From positions 1,302,001-1,366,000 of the forward strand of contig NZ_JAERQY020000001.1 in assembly GCF_016735495.2 (NCBI RefSeq): a DNA stretch of 64,000 bases, given 5' to 3'. Shown piece after piece: positions 26,730-35,500 of this stretch (within the stretch, counting starts at the first letter, position 1; each line of letters opens with the position of its first letter). The stretch is from Lysobacter sp. MMG2. Its GTDB lineage: Bacteria; Pseudomonadota; Gammaproteobacteria; Xanthomonadales; Xanthomonadaceae. The notes under the pieces were generated by a model. That model did not search any database. It worked only from the letters and a program-made list of their open reading frames with translations, and was not told the origin of the DNA. Position numbers and translations under genes: made by a program.

Positions 26730-27221
26730 TCATTCCAGCAGCGCGGGGTCGCTCACGGCATAGCGCCGCGATTCCCCCGTGGGCATATAGGTGAAGTTGG
26801 CGAAGCCGCCGCCGATCTCGTCGAAGCGGTACAGGTCTTCGACCATCTCGGTGCGCTTGAGCGTGTAGCTGGTGTCGTTCCATTCCACGAACACGTGGGG
26901 CACCGACCCGGACTGCATCCAGCCCAGCACTTTCAGGTCGGCCGGCGCGGCGGCAACGGGGGCCGCAGGCGCAGCTGGCGCGGGTACGGGTGTCGGCGGC
27001 GCGGCGTCAGCCGCGAACAACGCAGCGGGGAACGCATCGCTCTCGCGCTCCTGCACCGTGGGCAGTTCGGACTTGCGTTGCGCGCGCGCGATCGGGGCCG
27101 TCGTCGTGCGCACCGGCGCCGCTTCCACCGTCGTGGTGTCGGCCGGCGACTCGCCGCCGAACAGCGCCAGCGCCGCCAGGACGATCGACGAATACGCCAT
27201 TGGCCGGAAGTAGCGCTTCAC
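26730..27221 (-). CDS. PilP/GspC-position inner-membrane protein
   Basis: A 163-residue protein. The GTG start at 27221 overlaps the upstream stop (GTGA), giving MKRYFRPMAYSSIVLAALALFGG, a single membrane anchor. An Ala/Pro-rich linker (about 85-110) leads to a small beta domain LKVLGWMQSGSVPHVFVEWNDTSYTLKR...ANFTYMPTGESRRYAV. The layout (TM, proline linker, small beta domain contacting the secretin) is that of GspC/PilP. Sequence similarity is too weak for a firm name. It ends just before the secretin start, the usual PilP-PilQ order. Confidence 0.65.
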   Translation of the reverse strand: MKRYFRPMAYSSIVLAALALFGGESPADTTTVEAAPVRTTTAPIARAQRKSELPTVQERESDAFPAALFAADAAPPTPVPAPAAPAAPVAAAPADLKVLGWMQSGSVPHVFVEWNDTSYTLKRTEMVEDLYRFDEIGGGFANFTYMPTGESRRYAVSDPALLE

Positions 27222-27781
27222 GGCGCCTGATCTCCCTCGCTTGCCGGCGTGGTCAGCGCGACGGCGACCTGCAGCTCCGCGGTGACCAGCGGATCGCCGG
27301 GCTGCTCGCGTTCCAGGCGCAGTCGGGCGATGTAGAGCGAGCGGTCCGAGGCCTGCAATGCCGCCAGCGCCTTGGCGATCTCGCTCCACGGCGCCTTGAG
27401 CGTGAACACCGCCGTCTGCCGCACGAAGCCCGCGTCGTCGACGTTCTCGAACTTGAAGCGGATCTGCTCCGGCGCCACTGCCGCCGAGCTGAGGGCATCG
27501 AGGATGCGGCGGTTGATGTGGAAACGCTGCGAGAGCTCCGGCAACGGCAGGGCATCGTCGGGAGCCTGCTGGGCGATCGCTTGCGGTGCGGCGCGAAGCG
27601 CTTCCAGGCGTGCGCTCAGGGCCTGCTCGGTACGGTGCAAACGCAGGGCGTCCAGCGCGAGCGAGAGCATCAGGCCCAGCGCGACGACGGCTCCGGCCAC
27701 CGCCAACACGAACACCGCACCGTGGCGAAGGTAGCCACGGTTGAGCGCCCACACCAGTTTCCGCGGGTCTACTGCGCCCAT
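27218..27781 (-). CDS. PilO/GspM-like inner-membrane protein
   Basis: A 187-residue bitopic protein. The cytoplasmic N terminus MGAVDPRKLVWALNRG is followed by one membrane helix (about 22-45), a coiled-coil start (LHRTEQALSARLEALRAA) and a periplasmic ferredoxin-like region ending SLYIARLRLEREQPGDPLVTAELQVAVAL. The motif S-L-Y-I-A-x-L-R-L followed by a final beta strand is like PilO. It overlaps the upstream gene by 13 nt. It should form the alignment complex with the PilN- and PilP-like neighbours. Confidence 0.7.
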   Translation of the reverse strand: MGAVDPRKLVWALNRGYLRHGAVFVLAVAGAVVALGLMLSLALDALRLHRTEQALSARLEALRAAPQAIAQQAPDDALPLPELSQRFHINRRILDALSSAAVAPEQIRFKFENVDDAGFVRQTAVFTLKAPWSEIAKALAALQASDRSLYIARLRLEREQPGDPLVTAELQVAVALTTPASEGDQAP

Positions 27782-28284
27782 CGCGCGCTCACTTCGAAAT
27801 GGATGCCGCCGTTCTTGCGCTCCAGCAACAGCAGCCGCACGTCGTGCAGCCCGTGCCCGCGCGCCTGCAATGCCTCCGCGTAGGCGTTCGCTTCGGCCGA
27901 ATCGCCGGCATGTCCGGTGATGCGGATCGCGGCGGTGGTTGCGTTGACGTCCACGCCCAGCAGGCGCACCGCGCCCTTGGCGGGAACGATCTCCTGCAGC
28001 AGCTTCACCCAGTCGCGATTGAGCAGCGCGATCTGCGACTGGAGCTGACGCACCTGTGTCGCACTGCGCTGTTCGCTCGGCGGAGCGCGACGCGGAGTCG
28101 CCGCCGGGCGGCGCTGCATCGCTTTGTCCAGTTGCCGTTCGCGATGCTGCAATCGTGCGTCCACGCCGGAGCGCGCATAAGCGAGCACGCCGATTGTCAG
28201 CACGACGCATGCGAGCAGAGCGCACGCCAGGGCACCCGGCCGCTGCGCCCCCAGGCGCCATTCGATCCGCGGCAGAAGACTCAT
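27769..28284 (-). CDS. PilN/GspL-like inner-membrane protein
   Basis: A 171-residue bitopic protein. It has a short N terminus, one membrane helix (PGALACALLACVVLTIGVLAYA, about 17-38), and a coiled coil with HRERQLDKAMQRR and QVRQLQSQIALLN. A periplasmic ferredoxin-like domain follows with GVDVNATTAAIRITGHAGDSAEANAYAEALQARG. PilN and GspL periplasmic domains have this plan. The start at 28284 overlaps the upstream stop by ATGA; an ATG at 28290 is possible. Part of the alignment complex by position. Confidence 0.7.
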   Translation of the reverse strand: MSLLPRIEWRLGAQRPGALACALLACVVLTIGVLAYARSGVDARLQHRERQLDKAMQRRPAATPRRAPPSEQRSATQVRQLQSQIALLNRDWVKLLQEIVPAKGAVRLLGVDVNATTAAIRITGHAGDSAEANAYAEALQARGHGLHDVRLLLLERKNGGIHFEVSARWAQ

Positions 28285-29039
28285 GCGCATGCGGCCACCA
28301 GTGCATGACCGGCCGATGCCGGCGCATCGCCTTGAACGGGCAACAGCGTGCCGGCGAACGCGTCCGGCGGCGCGGCCGAACCCAGCCAATGCAACGCGTT
28401 GTCGTCGGCAAACGCGAAACGCTTGCGCGACAGCCACAGCGTCGCATCAGCCAGCCCGTGCCCCTGCGCGGACAGGGTTTCCACCTGCACCAGCCGGCCC
28501 CGCTCCAGGGTGATGCCGGTGATGCCGTCGTCCTCGGCATATGCGAGCAGCGCGCTCGCCGTCGATGCGAGCGTGCCACCGTAGCGCCGCAGCACCGGCA
28601 CCACGCTGGCGACCGTGGACTGCACGCGGCCGCCGCCGGTCTGCAGCGCGTTGCGCACGGTTTCGACCAGCGCGCGCGGATAGGCGACCGCGGGCACCGG
28701 CTGCCCGTAAGCGGGCCAGTCGATCTCGACGTGGTGCGAGGTGTCGCTTACTTCGTGTCCGGCGAACATCGCCATCACCGATGCGCGGATCGACGCGCCG
28801 GTGAAACAGTCCGACACCCACGGCGCGACGAGGAAGCGGCACAGCCGCGCCGACAGCACCAGGCGCACCGTGCCGATCGCCTTGAAGTGCGTCGACAGCG
28901 TCTGCACGATGCGCGCCCACTCCGCCGCATCGGGTTCGCCACCGCCGTGCTCGCCGGCGATCGCGCCGCCCGCGTCGCCGGGTCGCAGGGCGACCCACGT
29001 GGTGCTGGCGACGTAGAGGTGGATGGGAGGGCTTGGCAC
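28281..29039 (-). CDS. PilM-position protein of the secretion operon
   Basis: A 252-residue soluble protein without membrane segment or signal peptide. It lies where pilM or the GspL cytoplasmic domain would be, directly after gspE and before the PilN-like gene. I see no clear actin-like nucleotide motif, so it may be a degenerate PilM. There are GAIAGEHGGGEPDAAEWARIVQTL, RLVLSARLCRFLVAPWVSDCFTG and a C-terminal RLVQVETLSAQGHGLADATLWLSRKRFAF, the latter weakly like the second ribonuclease-H-fold subdomain of PilM. The start GTG at 29039 is inferred from a GGAG upstream and is not certain. Confidence 0.55.
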   Translation of the reverse strand: MPSPPIHLYVASTTWVALRPGDAGGAIAGEHGGGEPDAAEWARIVQTLSTHFKAIGTVRLVLSARLCRFLVAPWVSDCFTGASIRASVMAMFAGHEVSDTSHHVEIDWPAYGQPVPAVAYPRALVETVRNALQTGGGRVQSTVASVVPVLRRYGGTLASTASALLAYAEDDGITGITLERGRLVQVETLSAQGHGLADATLWLSRKRFAFADDNALHWLGSAAPPDAFAGTLLPVQGDAPASAGHALVAACA

Positions 29040-29044
29040 GACGA

Positions 29045-30736
29045 TTACTCCGCGAAGGTGACGCGGTTGACTTCGGCCAGGGTGGTGTCGCCCCGGAAGA
29101 ACAGATCCAGCGCGACCGCACGCAGACTTCCGCCGCCTTGTCGCGCTGCGGCCGCGCGCAATGCGGTCACGGGCGCCTTGGTGGCCACCAGCTCGCGCAG
29201 CGTGTCGTTCATCACCAGGTACTCGGCGACCACGCGGCGGCCCTTGTAACCGGTGCCACGGCAATGGCCGCAGCCGCGCCCGCAGCGCAACGGCTTGCCG
29301 ACCAGTTCACCAGCGTCCAGCCCGGACATCGCCAGCGTTTCCGCATCGGGCTGATAGGCGTGCGCGCACTCGGTGCAGTTCACGCGCAGCAGGCGCTGCG
29401 CCCACACGCCCACCAGCGCGGACGCCATGCTGTACGGGTCCACGCCCATGTGCAGCAGTCGCCCGACCACGTCGAACACGTTGTTCGCATGCACGGTGGT
29501 GAGCACCAGGTGGCCGGTCAGCGCCGCCTGCACGGCGATCTGCGCCGTGTCCTCGTCGCGGATTTCGCCCACCATGATTTTGTCCGGGTCGTGACGCAGG
29601 ATCGAACGCAGACCGCGCGCGAACGTCAGTCCCTTCTTCTCGTTGACCGGAATCTGCAGCACGCCCGGCAGCTGGTACTCCACCGGGTCTTCGATGGTGA
29701 TGATGTTCTCGTGGCCGCTGTTGATCTCGTCGATGGCGGCGTACAGCGTGGTGGTCTTGCCCGAGCCGGTCGGGCCGGTCACCAGCACCATGCCGTAGGG
29801 CTGGGCGACCAGCCTGCGCAGCGTCGAAAGCGCATCGGGCGCCAGGTCCAGGTCGGCCAACTGCAGCATCTGGTCGCGACTGCCCGTCAGCGTGCTGCGG
29901 TCGAGCAGACGCAGCACGGCGTCCTCGCCGTGGATGCTGGGCATGATCGACACACGAAAGTCCACCTGCCCGTCGCGCACCTTGACGCGGAAGCGGCCGT
30001 CCTGCGGCACGCGCCGCTCGGCGATGTCGAGCTCGGACATCACCTTGATGCGCGAAATGATCCGCTGCGCGGTGTCCGCGCCGCTGACGTCCGACACCGG
30101 CACCAGCACGCCGTCGATGCGGAACTTCACGCTCATGCCCACGGGCGTGGACTTGAGGTGGATGTCCGAAGCTTCCTGTTTGAGCGCGTCGTACAGGATG
30201 GAGCTGACCACGCGCACGACCGGGCTGGCGTCGGCCTCGATCTTCTCCAGCGACAGCAGCTCGTCTTCGCCGACGGCATCGACGGTGCCCAGGCCGCCGA
30301 CGCTGCCTTCGGTCGCACGCACCGTCTGCTCGGCCTGGGCCAGGTACGCGCGCAGTTCGTCCAGATGCGCCAGCCGCAGGGCGCAAGGCTCGCGGATCGC
30401 GGACTGCGCCCATTGCACGGTGTCTTCCGCGAACGGATCGGCCAGCACCAGGCTCAGCCCGCGCTGCGGATCGCGCAGCACCACGCAATCGCGACGCGCG
30501 CATTCCACGTAGGCGGCGACGTCGAAGTCCGGCGTGGCCGCGTACAACTCCACGGACGGCATCGGCTCGACGCCGGACAACTCGCCCAGCAGCACGGTGA
30601 ACATCGCAGCGTCCAGCGCGAGTTCGTCCTGCAGCATCGGCAGCCACGACTGTCCGGCCGTCAGCGCGCGCGTGCGCACGTCGCGCACCTGGTCGACGCG
30701 CAGTTCCGGCCGCGGCGGAGTGACGTCCACGTTCAC
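29045..30736 (-). CDS. gspE: GspE/PilB-type secretion ATPase
   Basis: A 563-residue hexameric motor ATPase driving pseudopilus assembly, cytoplasmic. An N-terminal domain (1-170) is followed by the GspE core: SDIHLKSTPVGMSVKFRIDGVL (N2 domain), Walker A GPTGSGKTTT (321-330), the Asp box ITIEDPVEYQLPGVLQI, Walker B DPDKIMVGEIRD, and the His box HLVLTTVHANNVFDVVGRLLHMG. A four-cysteine zinc motif follows (CTEC and CGRGCGHCRGTGYKGR), typical of GspE/PilB. The GTG start at 30736 overlaps the gspF stop (GTGA). It is complete and apparently functional. Confidence 0.95.
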   Translation of the reverse strand: MNVDVTPPRPELRVDQVRDVRTRALTAGQSWLPMLQDELALDAAMFTVLLGELSGVEPMPSVELYAATPDFDVAAYVECARRDCVVLRDPQRGLSLVLADPFAEDTVQWAQSAIREPCALRLAHLDELRAYLAQAEQTVRATEGSVGGLGTVDAVGEDELLSLEKIEADASPVVRVVSSILYDALKQEASDIHLKSTPVGMSVKFRIDGVLVPVSDVSGADTAQRIISRIKVMSELDIAERRVPQDGRFRVKVRDGQVDFRVSIMPSIHGEDAVLRLLDRSTLTGSRDQMLQLADLDLAPDALSTLRRLVAQPYGMVLVTGPTGSGKTTTLYAAIDEINSGHENIITIEDPVEYQLPGVLQIPVNEKKGLTFARGLRSILRHDPDKIMVGEIRDEDTAQIAVQAALTGHLVLTTVHANNVFDVVGRLLHMGVDPYSMASALVGVWAQRLLRVNCTECAHAYQPDAETLAMSGLDAGELVGKPLRCGRGCGHCRGTGYKGRRVVAEYLVMNDTLRELVATKAPVTALRAAAARQGGGSLRAVALDLFFRGDTTLAEVNRVTFAE

Positions 30737-31914
30737 CGGCCCACGCTCCCCACCAGATCGAAGATCGGCGAATACATCATCAGCACGATCGCGCCGATCA
30801 CCAGGCCGATGACCGACATCAGCAACGGTTCGAACAGACGCGAGAAGGTATCGACCTTGCGGTCCAGCGCGATGTCCAGGAAGTTGGCGAGCTTGCCGCT
30901 CATCTCCGCCAGCGCGCCGCCGCGCTCGCCCACGCGCAGCAGGCTTTCGGCGATCGGCGGTATCAGGCTGGTGCCGGCCAGGGATTCGGTGAACATCTGG
31001 CCCGCGCGCAGTCGCGTGATGGCCAGCGCGAGTTCGTCCGACTGCGCAGGCGTAACGATGCCGCGCGCCATGTCCATCGCCTGCACGAGCGGGATGCCGC
31101 TGTCGAGCAGCAGCGCCAGCGTGCGGTACAGGCGCGACAGGCCCATGGTGACGAAGATGTCGGACAGGACCGGAACGCGCGTCGCCTGCGCCAGCGCCGC
31201 GCGACGTCCGCGCTCGGTCGCCACCAGCCACGCGCAGCCCGCGGCGGCGGCGGCCAGCAATGCACCCGACAGCACCGGGTGTTGCTGGATGAACTCGCCC
31301 ACCCGCAGCAGCACGGCCGTCGCGCCGCCGGCCGGACGCCCGCTGCCCTCCAGGATCACGCTGAACTTGGGCAGCACGTAGGCGACCAGGAACAGGATCA
31401 CCGCGCCGCCCACGCCCATCAGCAGTAGCGGATAGATGGCGCTGGCCGCGACCTTGCGCTTGATCTGGTTGATCTTGGCGTCGTAGGCGAGATAGCGGTC
31501 CAGCGTGTCCGCCAGACCGCCGCTGGTTTCGCTGGCCGCGACGCCGGCGATCAGCACCGGCGGAAACAACAGGCCTTCGCGCGCCATCGCCTGCGACAGC
31601 GGGACGCCTTCGCGCAGGCCGCCGAGCAGACGGCCCAGCACCTGCCGGAAGCCGGCGTTGGCTTCCTTGCGTTCCAGTGCCTCCATGGCCTCGACCACGT
31701 TGAGGCCCGCGCGCAACAGCGTCAGCAGTTCCTGCAGGAAGACCGTGGGGGAATACGACACCCGCGCCGGTGCACGCCGTTCCATCACCGGCTCGATGCG
31801 CAACACGCGCCCGCCCATGCGCAGCGCCTTGGCGGTGGCGGCGCCGATCGAATCCGCCTCCACGTCCAGCCACTGCGACTGCCCAGCGATGGAAACCAAC
31901 ACCCGATGCTTCAC
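30733..31914 (-). CDS. gspF: GspF/PilC-type inner-membrane platform protein
   Basis: A 393-residue platform protein with two T2SSF repeats. Repeat one runs from FLQELLTLLRAGLNVVEAMEAL through LFPPVLIAGVAASETSGGLADTLDRY and a membrane helix at about 165-190. Repeat two runs from MGLSRLYRTLALLLDSGIPLVQAMDMARGIV to LIPPIAESLLRVGERGGALAEMSGKLANF, ending with a helix VIGLVIGAIVLMMYSPIF. An N-terminal small beta domain (1-45) is typical. It is coupled to gspE. A 225-nt gap separates it from the pseudopilin gene upstream. Confidence 0.95.
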   Translation of the reverse strand: MKHRVLVSIAGQSQWLDVEADSIGAATAKALRMGGRVLRIEPVMERRAPARVSYSPTVFLQELLTLLRAGLNVVEAMEALERKEANAGFRQVLGRLLGGLREGVPLSQAMAREGLLFPPVLIAGVAASETSGGLADTLDRYLAYDAKINQIKRKVAASAIYPLLLMGVGGAVILFLVAYVLPKFSVILEGSGRPAGGATAVLLRVGEFIQQHPVLSGALLAAAAAGCAWLVATERGRRAALAQATRVPVLSDIFVTMGLSRLYRTLALLLDSGIPLVQAMDMARGIVTPAQSDELALAITRLRAGQMFTESLAGTSLIPPIAESLLRVGERGGALAEMSGKLANFLDIALDRKVDTFSRLFEPLLMSVIGLVIGAIVLMMYSPIFDLVGSVGR

Positions 31915-32139
31915 GAACCGACCTTCATTGGCGCGTCCTTCGGACGCCTATGCCCCTGCCTGGCGACCACCGCCGCGCGTGCCATGGCACGCATCACGGC
32001 GGGCCCGCCGGATGCCGTGCCTGTACCCGCGCAACGATGGTTCCCCCCGTTCCGTCATTCCCGTGATCCGCGTCCGGCATCCCCATCGCCGTTGTCGCGA
32101 CCCACGTTTCCCCTTGCTCTTGTTGTGGTTGGCCTTCCC
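31915..32139. other. 225-nt gap between gspF and the major pseudopilin gene
   Basis: The only sizeable gap within the secretion half of the block. I see no hairpin with a U-tract, no promoter pair that I trust, and no coding frame. It could carry a processing site, or a weak promoter for gspF onward. Confidence 0.3.
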
Positions 32140-32571
32140 TTAGCCTTCGCTATCGACACCGATGTCGGCGTCATCGCCTTCGCCGCCCGGTCGTCCGTCC
32201 TTGCCGTACGAAAACAGGTCGTAGTCCCCCGACGTGCCCGGCACGCGGTACACGTACGCATTCCCCCACGGATCGGGCGGCACGCGGCCTTGCAGGTAAG
32301 GACCGTTCCACTTCTTCTCGCCTTCCGGACGCGTCGTCAGCGACGACAGGCCCAGCTCCGATGATGGGAAGTGGCCCGTATCGAGCCAGTAGGCGTCGAT
32401 CGCCTTGCGCAGCGCATCGATCTGCCCGAGCGCAGCGGTGCGCTCGGACTTGCCGATCTGCTGGAAGTAGCGCGGCGCGACATAGGCCACCAGCACGCCG
32501 ATGATCACCACCACTACCAGCAGTTCCAGCAGCGTGAAGCCCGCCGCTGCACGGCGCATTCCCTTGCCCAT
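32140..32571 (-). CDS. gspG: Major pseudopilin GspG
   Basis: A 143-residue major pseudopilin. Leader MGKGMRRAAAG then F-T-L-L-E-L-L-V-V-V (Glu5 present), hydrophobic helix, and the classic GspG body: RYFQQIGKSERTAALGQIDALRKAIDAYWLDTGHFPSS, LTTRPEGEKKWNGPYLQGRVPPDPWGNAYVYRVPGTSGDYDLFSYGKDGRPGGEGDDADIG, which includes the calcium-binding loop. The start at 32571 has GAGGGG 6 nt upstream and overlaps the stop of the giant FN3 gene by one base (TGATG), so the two are translationally linked. Confidence 0.96.
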   Translation of the reverse strand: MGKGMRRAAAGFTLLELLVVVVIIGVLVAYVAPRYFQQIGKSERTAALGQIDALRKAIDAYWLDTGHFPSSELGLSSLTTRPEGEKKWNGPYLQGRVPPDPWGNAYVYRVPGTSGDYDLFSYGKDGRPGGEGDDADIGVDSEG

Positions 32572-35500
32572 CACCATCCCCTCAAGATCCACGACAACGG
32601 CGGCTGCTGGCTGCCCAGATCGGTCTGGCCGACCAGGATGATGTCCTGGCTGCTGACCACCGATTCGTTCTGGTCGACCGCGCCGTAGGTCAGTGCCCCC
32701 CAGAGCACTGTGAAGCCAGGTGCCTTGTCCACGATCGCGAACACACCCCCCACGCGTGGGCCGATGTTAGTCAACACGGGGCGGTAGCGGTAGGTCCACA
32801 AACCGGTCAACCAGTCACGCTTCTTGCTCACCAGCTGGTAGCTGGTGATCGCCAGGCCCATGTTGATGTCGAAGTCCTGGTTGACCACGGTGCCGTTGAC
32901 GGGCGCGGCCGAGACGCCGATGTAGTCCGGATCGACGCTCACCGCCTTGCCGACGGTCACCGTGATGGGCTGGTCGCCGTCGCGCACCTTGTCGTGCACG
33001 GCCACCACCGTCACCGACTGCGGCGTGGACCAGTTGGCCGGCGTGAACACCAGCTCGCGCGGCATGACATAGGCCTCGCTTGCGTCGTTGACGCTGACCG
33101 GCACCGTGACTTCCGCCGTCGGCGCACGCCCCAGGCTCACCGCGATGCTGCCGGTGTCCTTGCCTTCGCGCAGGTTCATGCTCGTTCGCGGCGTGGCGAC
33201 GATCGTGCCCTGCTGCGCGGGCGACGGCACCACCACCTTGCCCGGCGCATAGGCGCGGCCCATGCCCTTGTCGTCGTAGATCACGCCGTAGATCGAGTAC
33301 ACGCCCGGCGGCACACCCGCGGTGTTCCAGGCGTAGGTGCCCGAATGCGTACCTGCGTCCTGGCGCAGGCCGTCGACGATCCGCGTGCCGGCGTAACCCG
33401 AGCCGGCGGCGTCGTAATACAACGCCACGGTCGGTTCGATCGCCGGACCGCTGCCTTCCCAGGCGATCACCGGGCTGCCGTCGCGTGCATCGACCAGCGT
33501 CGCCGGCTTGGACAGCGCGATGGTCGGCGCGACGTAGGTGCCGGTGCTGACGAACAACGTCATCGTCGGCGACCACGCACTCGCGGCACCGGATGCGTCT
33601 TCCGCGCGCACACGCCAGTAATGCGTGGCCTTGTCCGCCAGCGCGCCGCTGGACTGCCAGCTCAGGCCGGTGACCAGACCGCTCGATACCAGCGCCTGCA
33701 ACGCGCTGTCGCGATAGACCTCGAAGCGGTAGCGCAGCAGGTCGCCGTCCGGATCGGTCGCGGGATGCGACTCGAAGGTCGGATGCAGGGTCGAGACCCA
33801 TGCACCGGCACCCGGGTTGGCCGGCACCGGCGTGCCCGGCGCTTCGTTGACCGCGTTCATGCGGAACTCGCCGCCGGCCCATGCGCTTTCCGTGCGACCG
33901 TCGCTGGCCTTCACGCGCCAGAAGTAGCGCGTGTTCTCGACCAGTTCCGACGCCGTCCAGCGCGTCGTGCCGTCGCTGCCGGCGGCGATCGCATCGGACG
34001 CGCGGCGGTTGGAGGAATCGAACGTGCTGACCGTGTCGATCTCGAAGCGGTAGGTCAGCGCATCACCGTCGACGTCGTTCGCATTGGCGGCCACCAGCAT
34101 CGCGTTGCCCGCGGTGGTGACGTCCACGCCGTTGACCGGGCTGACCGGCGACGGCTCGGACGGCGCCGCATTGCCGGTGTGCACGGTGAACGGACGCAGC
34201 GGCGTCATCGTCTGCGCGCCGTGCTCGTCGGTGGCGATCGCACGCCAGTAGTACGTCGCGTGGTTGGCCAACGGCACCTGCACGGTCCAGGACGTCGTGC
34301 CGCTCGCATCCGGCGCCAGGCCGGCCACGGCGTCGTGGCGCTGCGCCAGCGTGGCGTCGGTGAACACTTCGAACGCATACGTGATGGCATCACCATCGCG
34401 GTCCTGCGCATTGGTCAACGACAGGATCGGCGTCAGCGCATCGACTTCCGTACCGGCCGCCGGCGCGGTCAGGTTGAAGCTGTCCGGCGCATCGTTGAAC
34501 AGATTGACGAAGAACGAGCCTTCCACCCAGGCGCTGTTGATGTCGCCCTCGGCGAGCGCCCGCGCGCGCCAGTAGTAGTGGCGGTTGTCGTCCAGGTCAT
34601 CGGACGGCTGCCAGCCGGTCGGCTGACCGGAGACCGGGTTCTCGACCACGGTGCCTTCGCCGAGCTTCTCGGTCATCGCCGCGTCGGCGTACAGCTCGAA
34701 GTGCACGTTGCGCGTGGGATCGTTGCTCGCCTCGCCCGTCACCACCTGCAACTGCGGACGCAGCGCCGGCACTTCGGCACCGGCCAGCGGCGCGAACAGC
34801 ACCGGAATCGCCGGGCCCGGCGGCGGTTCTTTCGATTCCACGCGGATCTTCGCCGAACGCGTGCCCGACAGACTGCCGTCGCTGGCGAGGTAGTTGATGA
34901 GGTAATCGCCCGCCTGCCCCACGGCCGGAACCCAGTCGAAAATGCCGAGGCCACCGCCCTGGTCGACGAAGGTCGCGCCCGTCGGCAACGGTTCGGCCGC
35001 CAACGTCACCGAGCGGCCCATCGGGCTGGAGGCTTCCACCAGGAAGCCTATCTGATCGCCTTCCTTCACCACGCGATCCGGGATGAACTGCAGCACCGGC
35101 GGCTTGGGATCGCTCGACAGCTCGTTGAACGCGACTTCATAGGTGCCCGGCGAGTTCACGTCGAACACGTTGAACCAGTACTCCCACTGCTTCGTATCGG
35201 CGTTCTTGGTCTTCGACAGCCACACGTTCTCGACCGCCATCGCCTTGGCGTCGGCGCGCATCACCGGGCCCAGCGCCTTCTGCCCGCGGTACGGGTCCGG
35301 CTTGCGCACGTAGAAGAAGCCCTGCGTCGGCGGCAGCGTCAGTCGATAACCGCCACCGGCCGCGACCAGGCCGGCCTCGTTGGAACGGTCGGTGACTTCG
35401 CTATCCGGACCGGCCGACTCGTAGACCTTGAGCGCGGTGCCGTCGAGCGCCAGGAAGTCGCGCACGAAGTCGCGCCCCGGCAGGTCCACGCGCACGTCGC

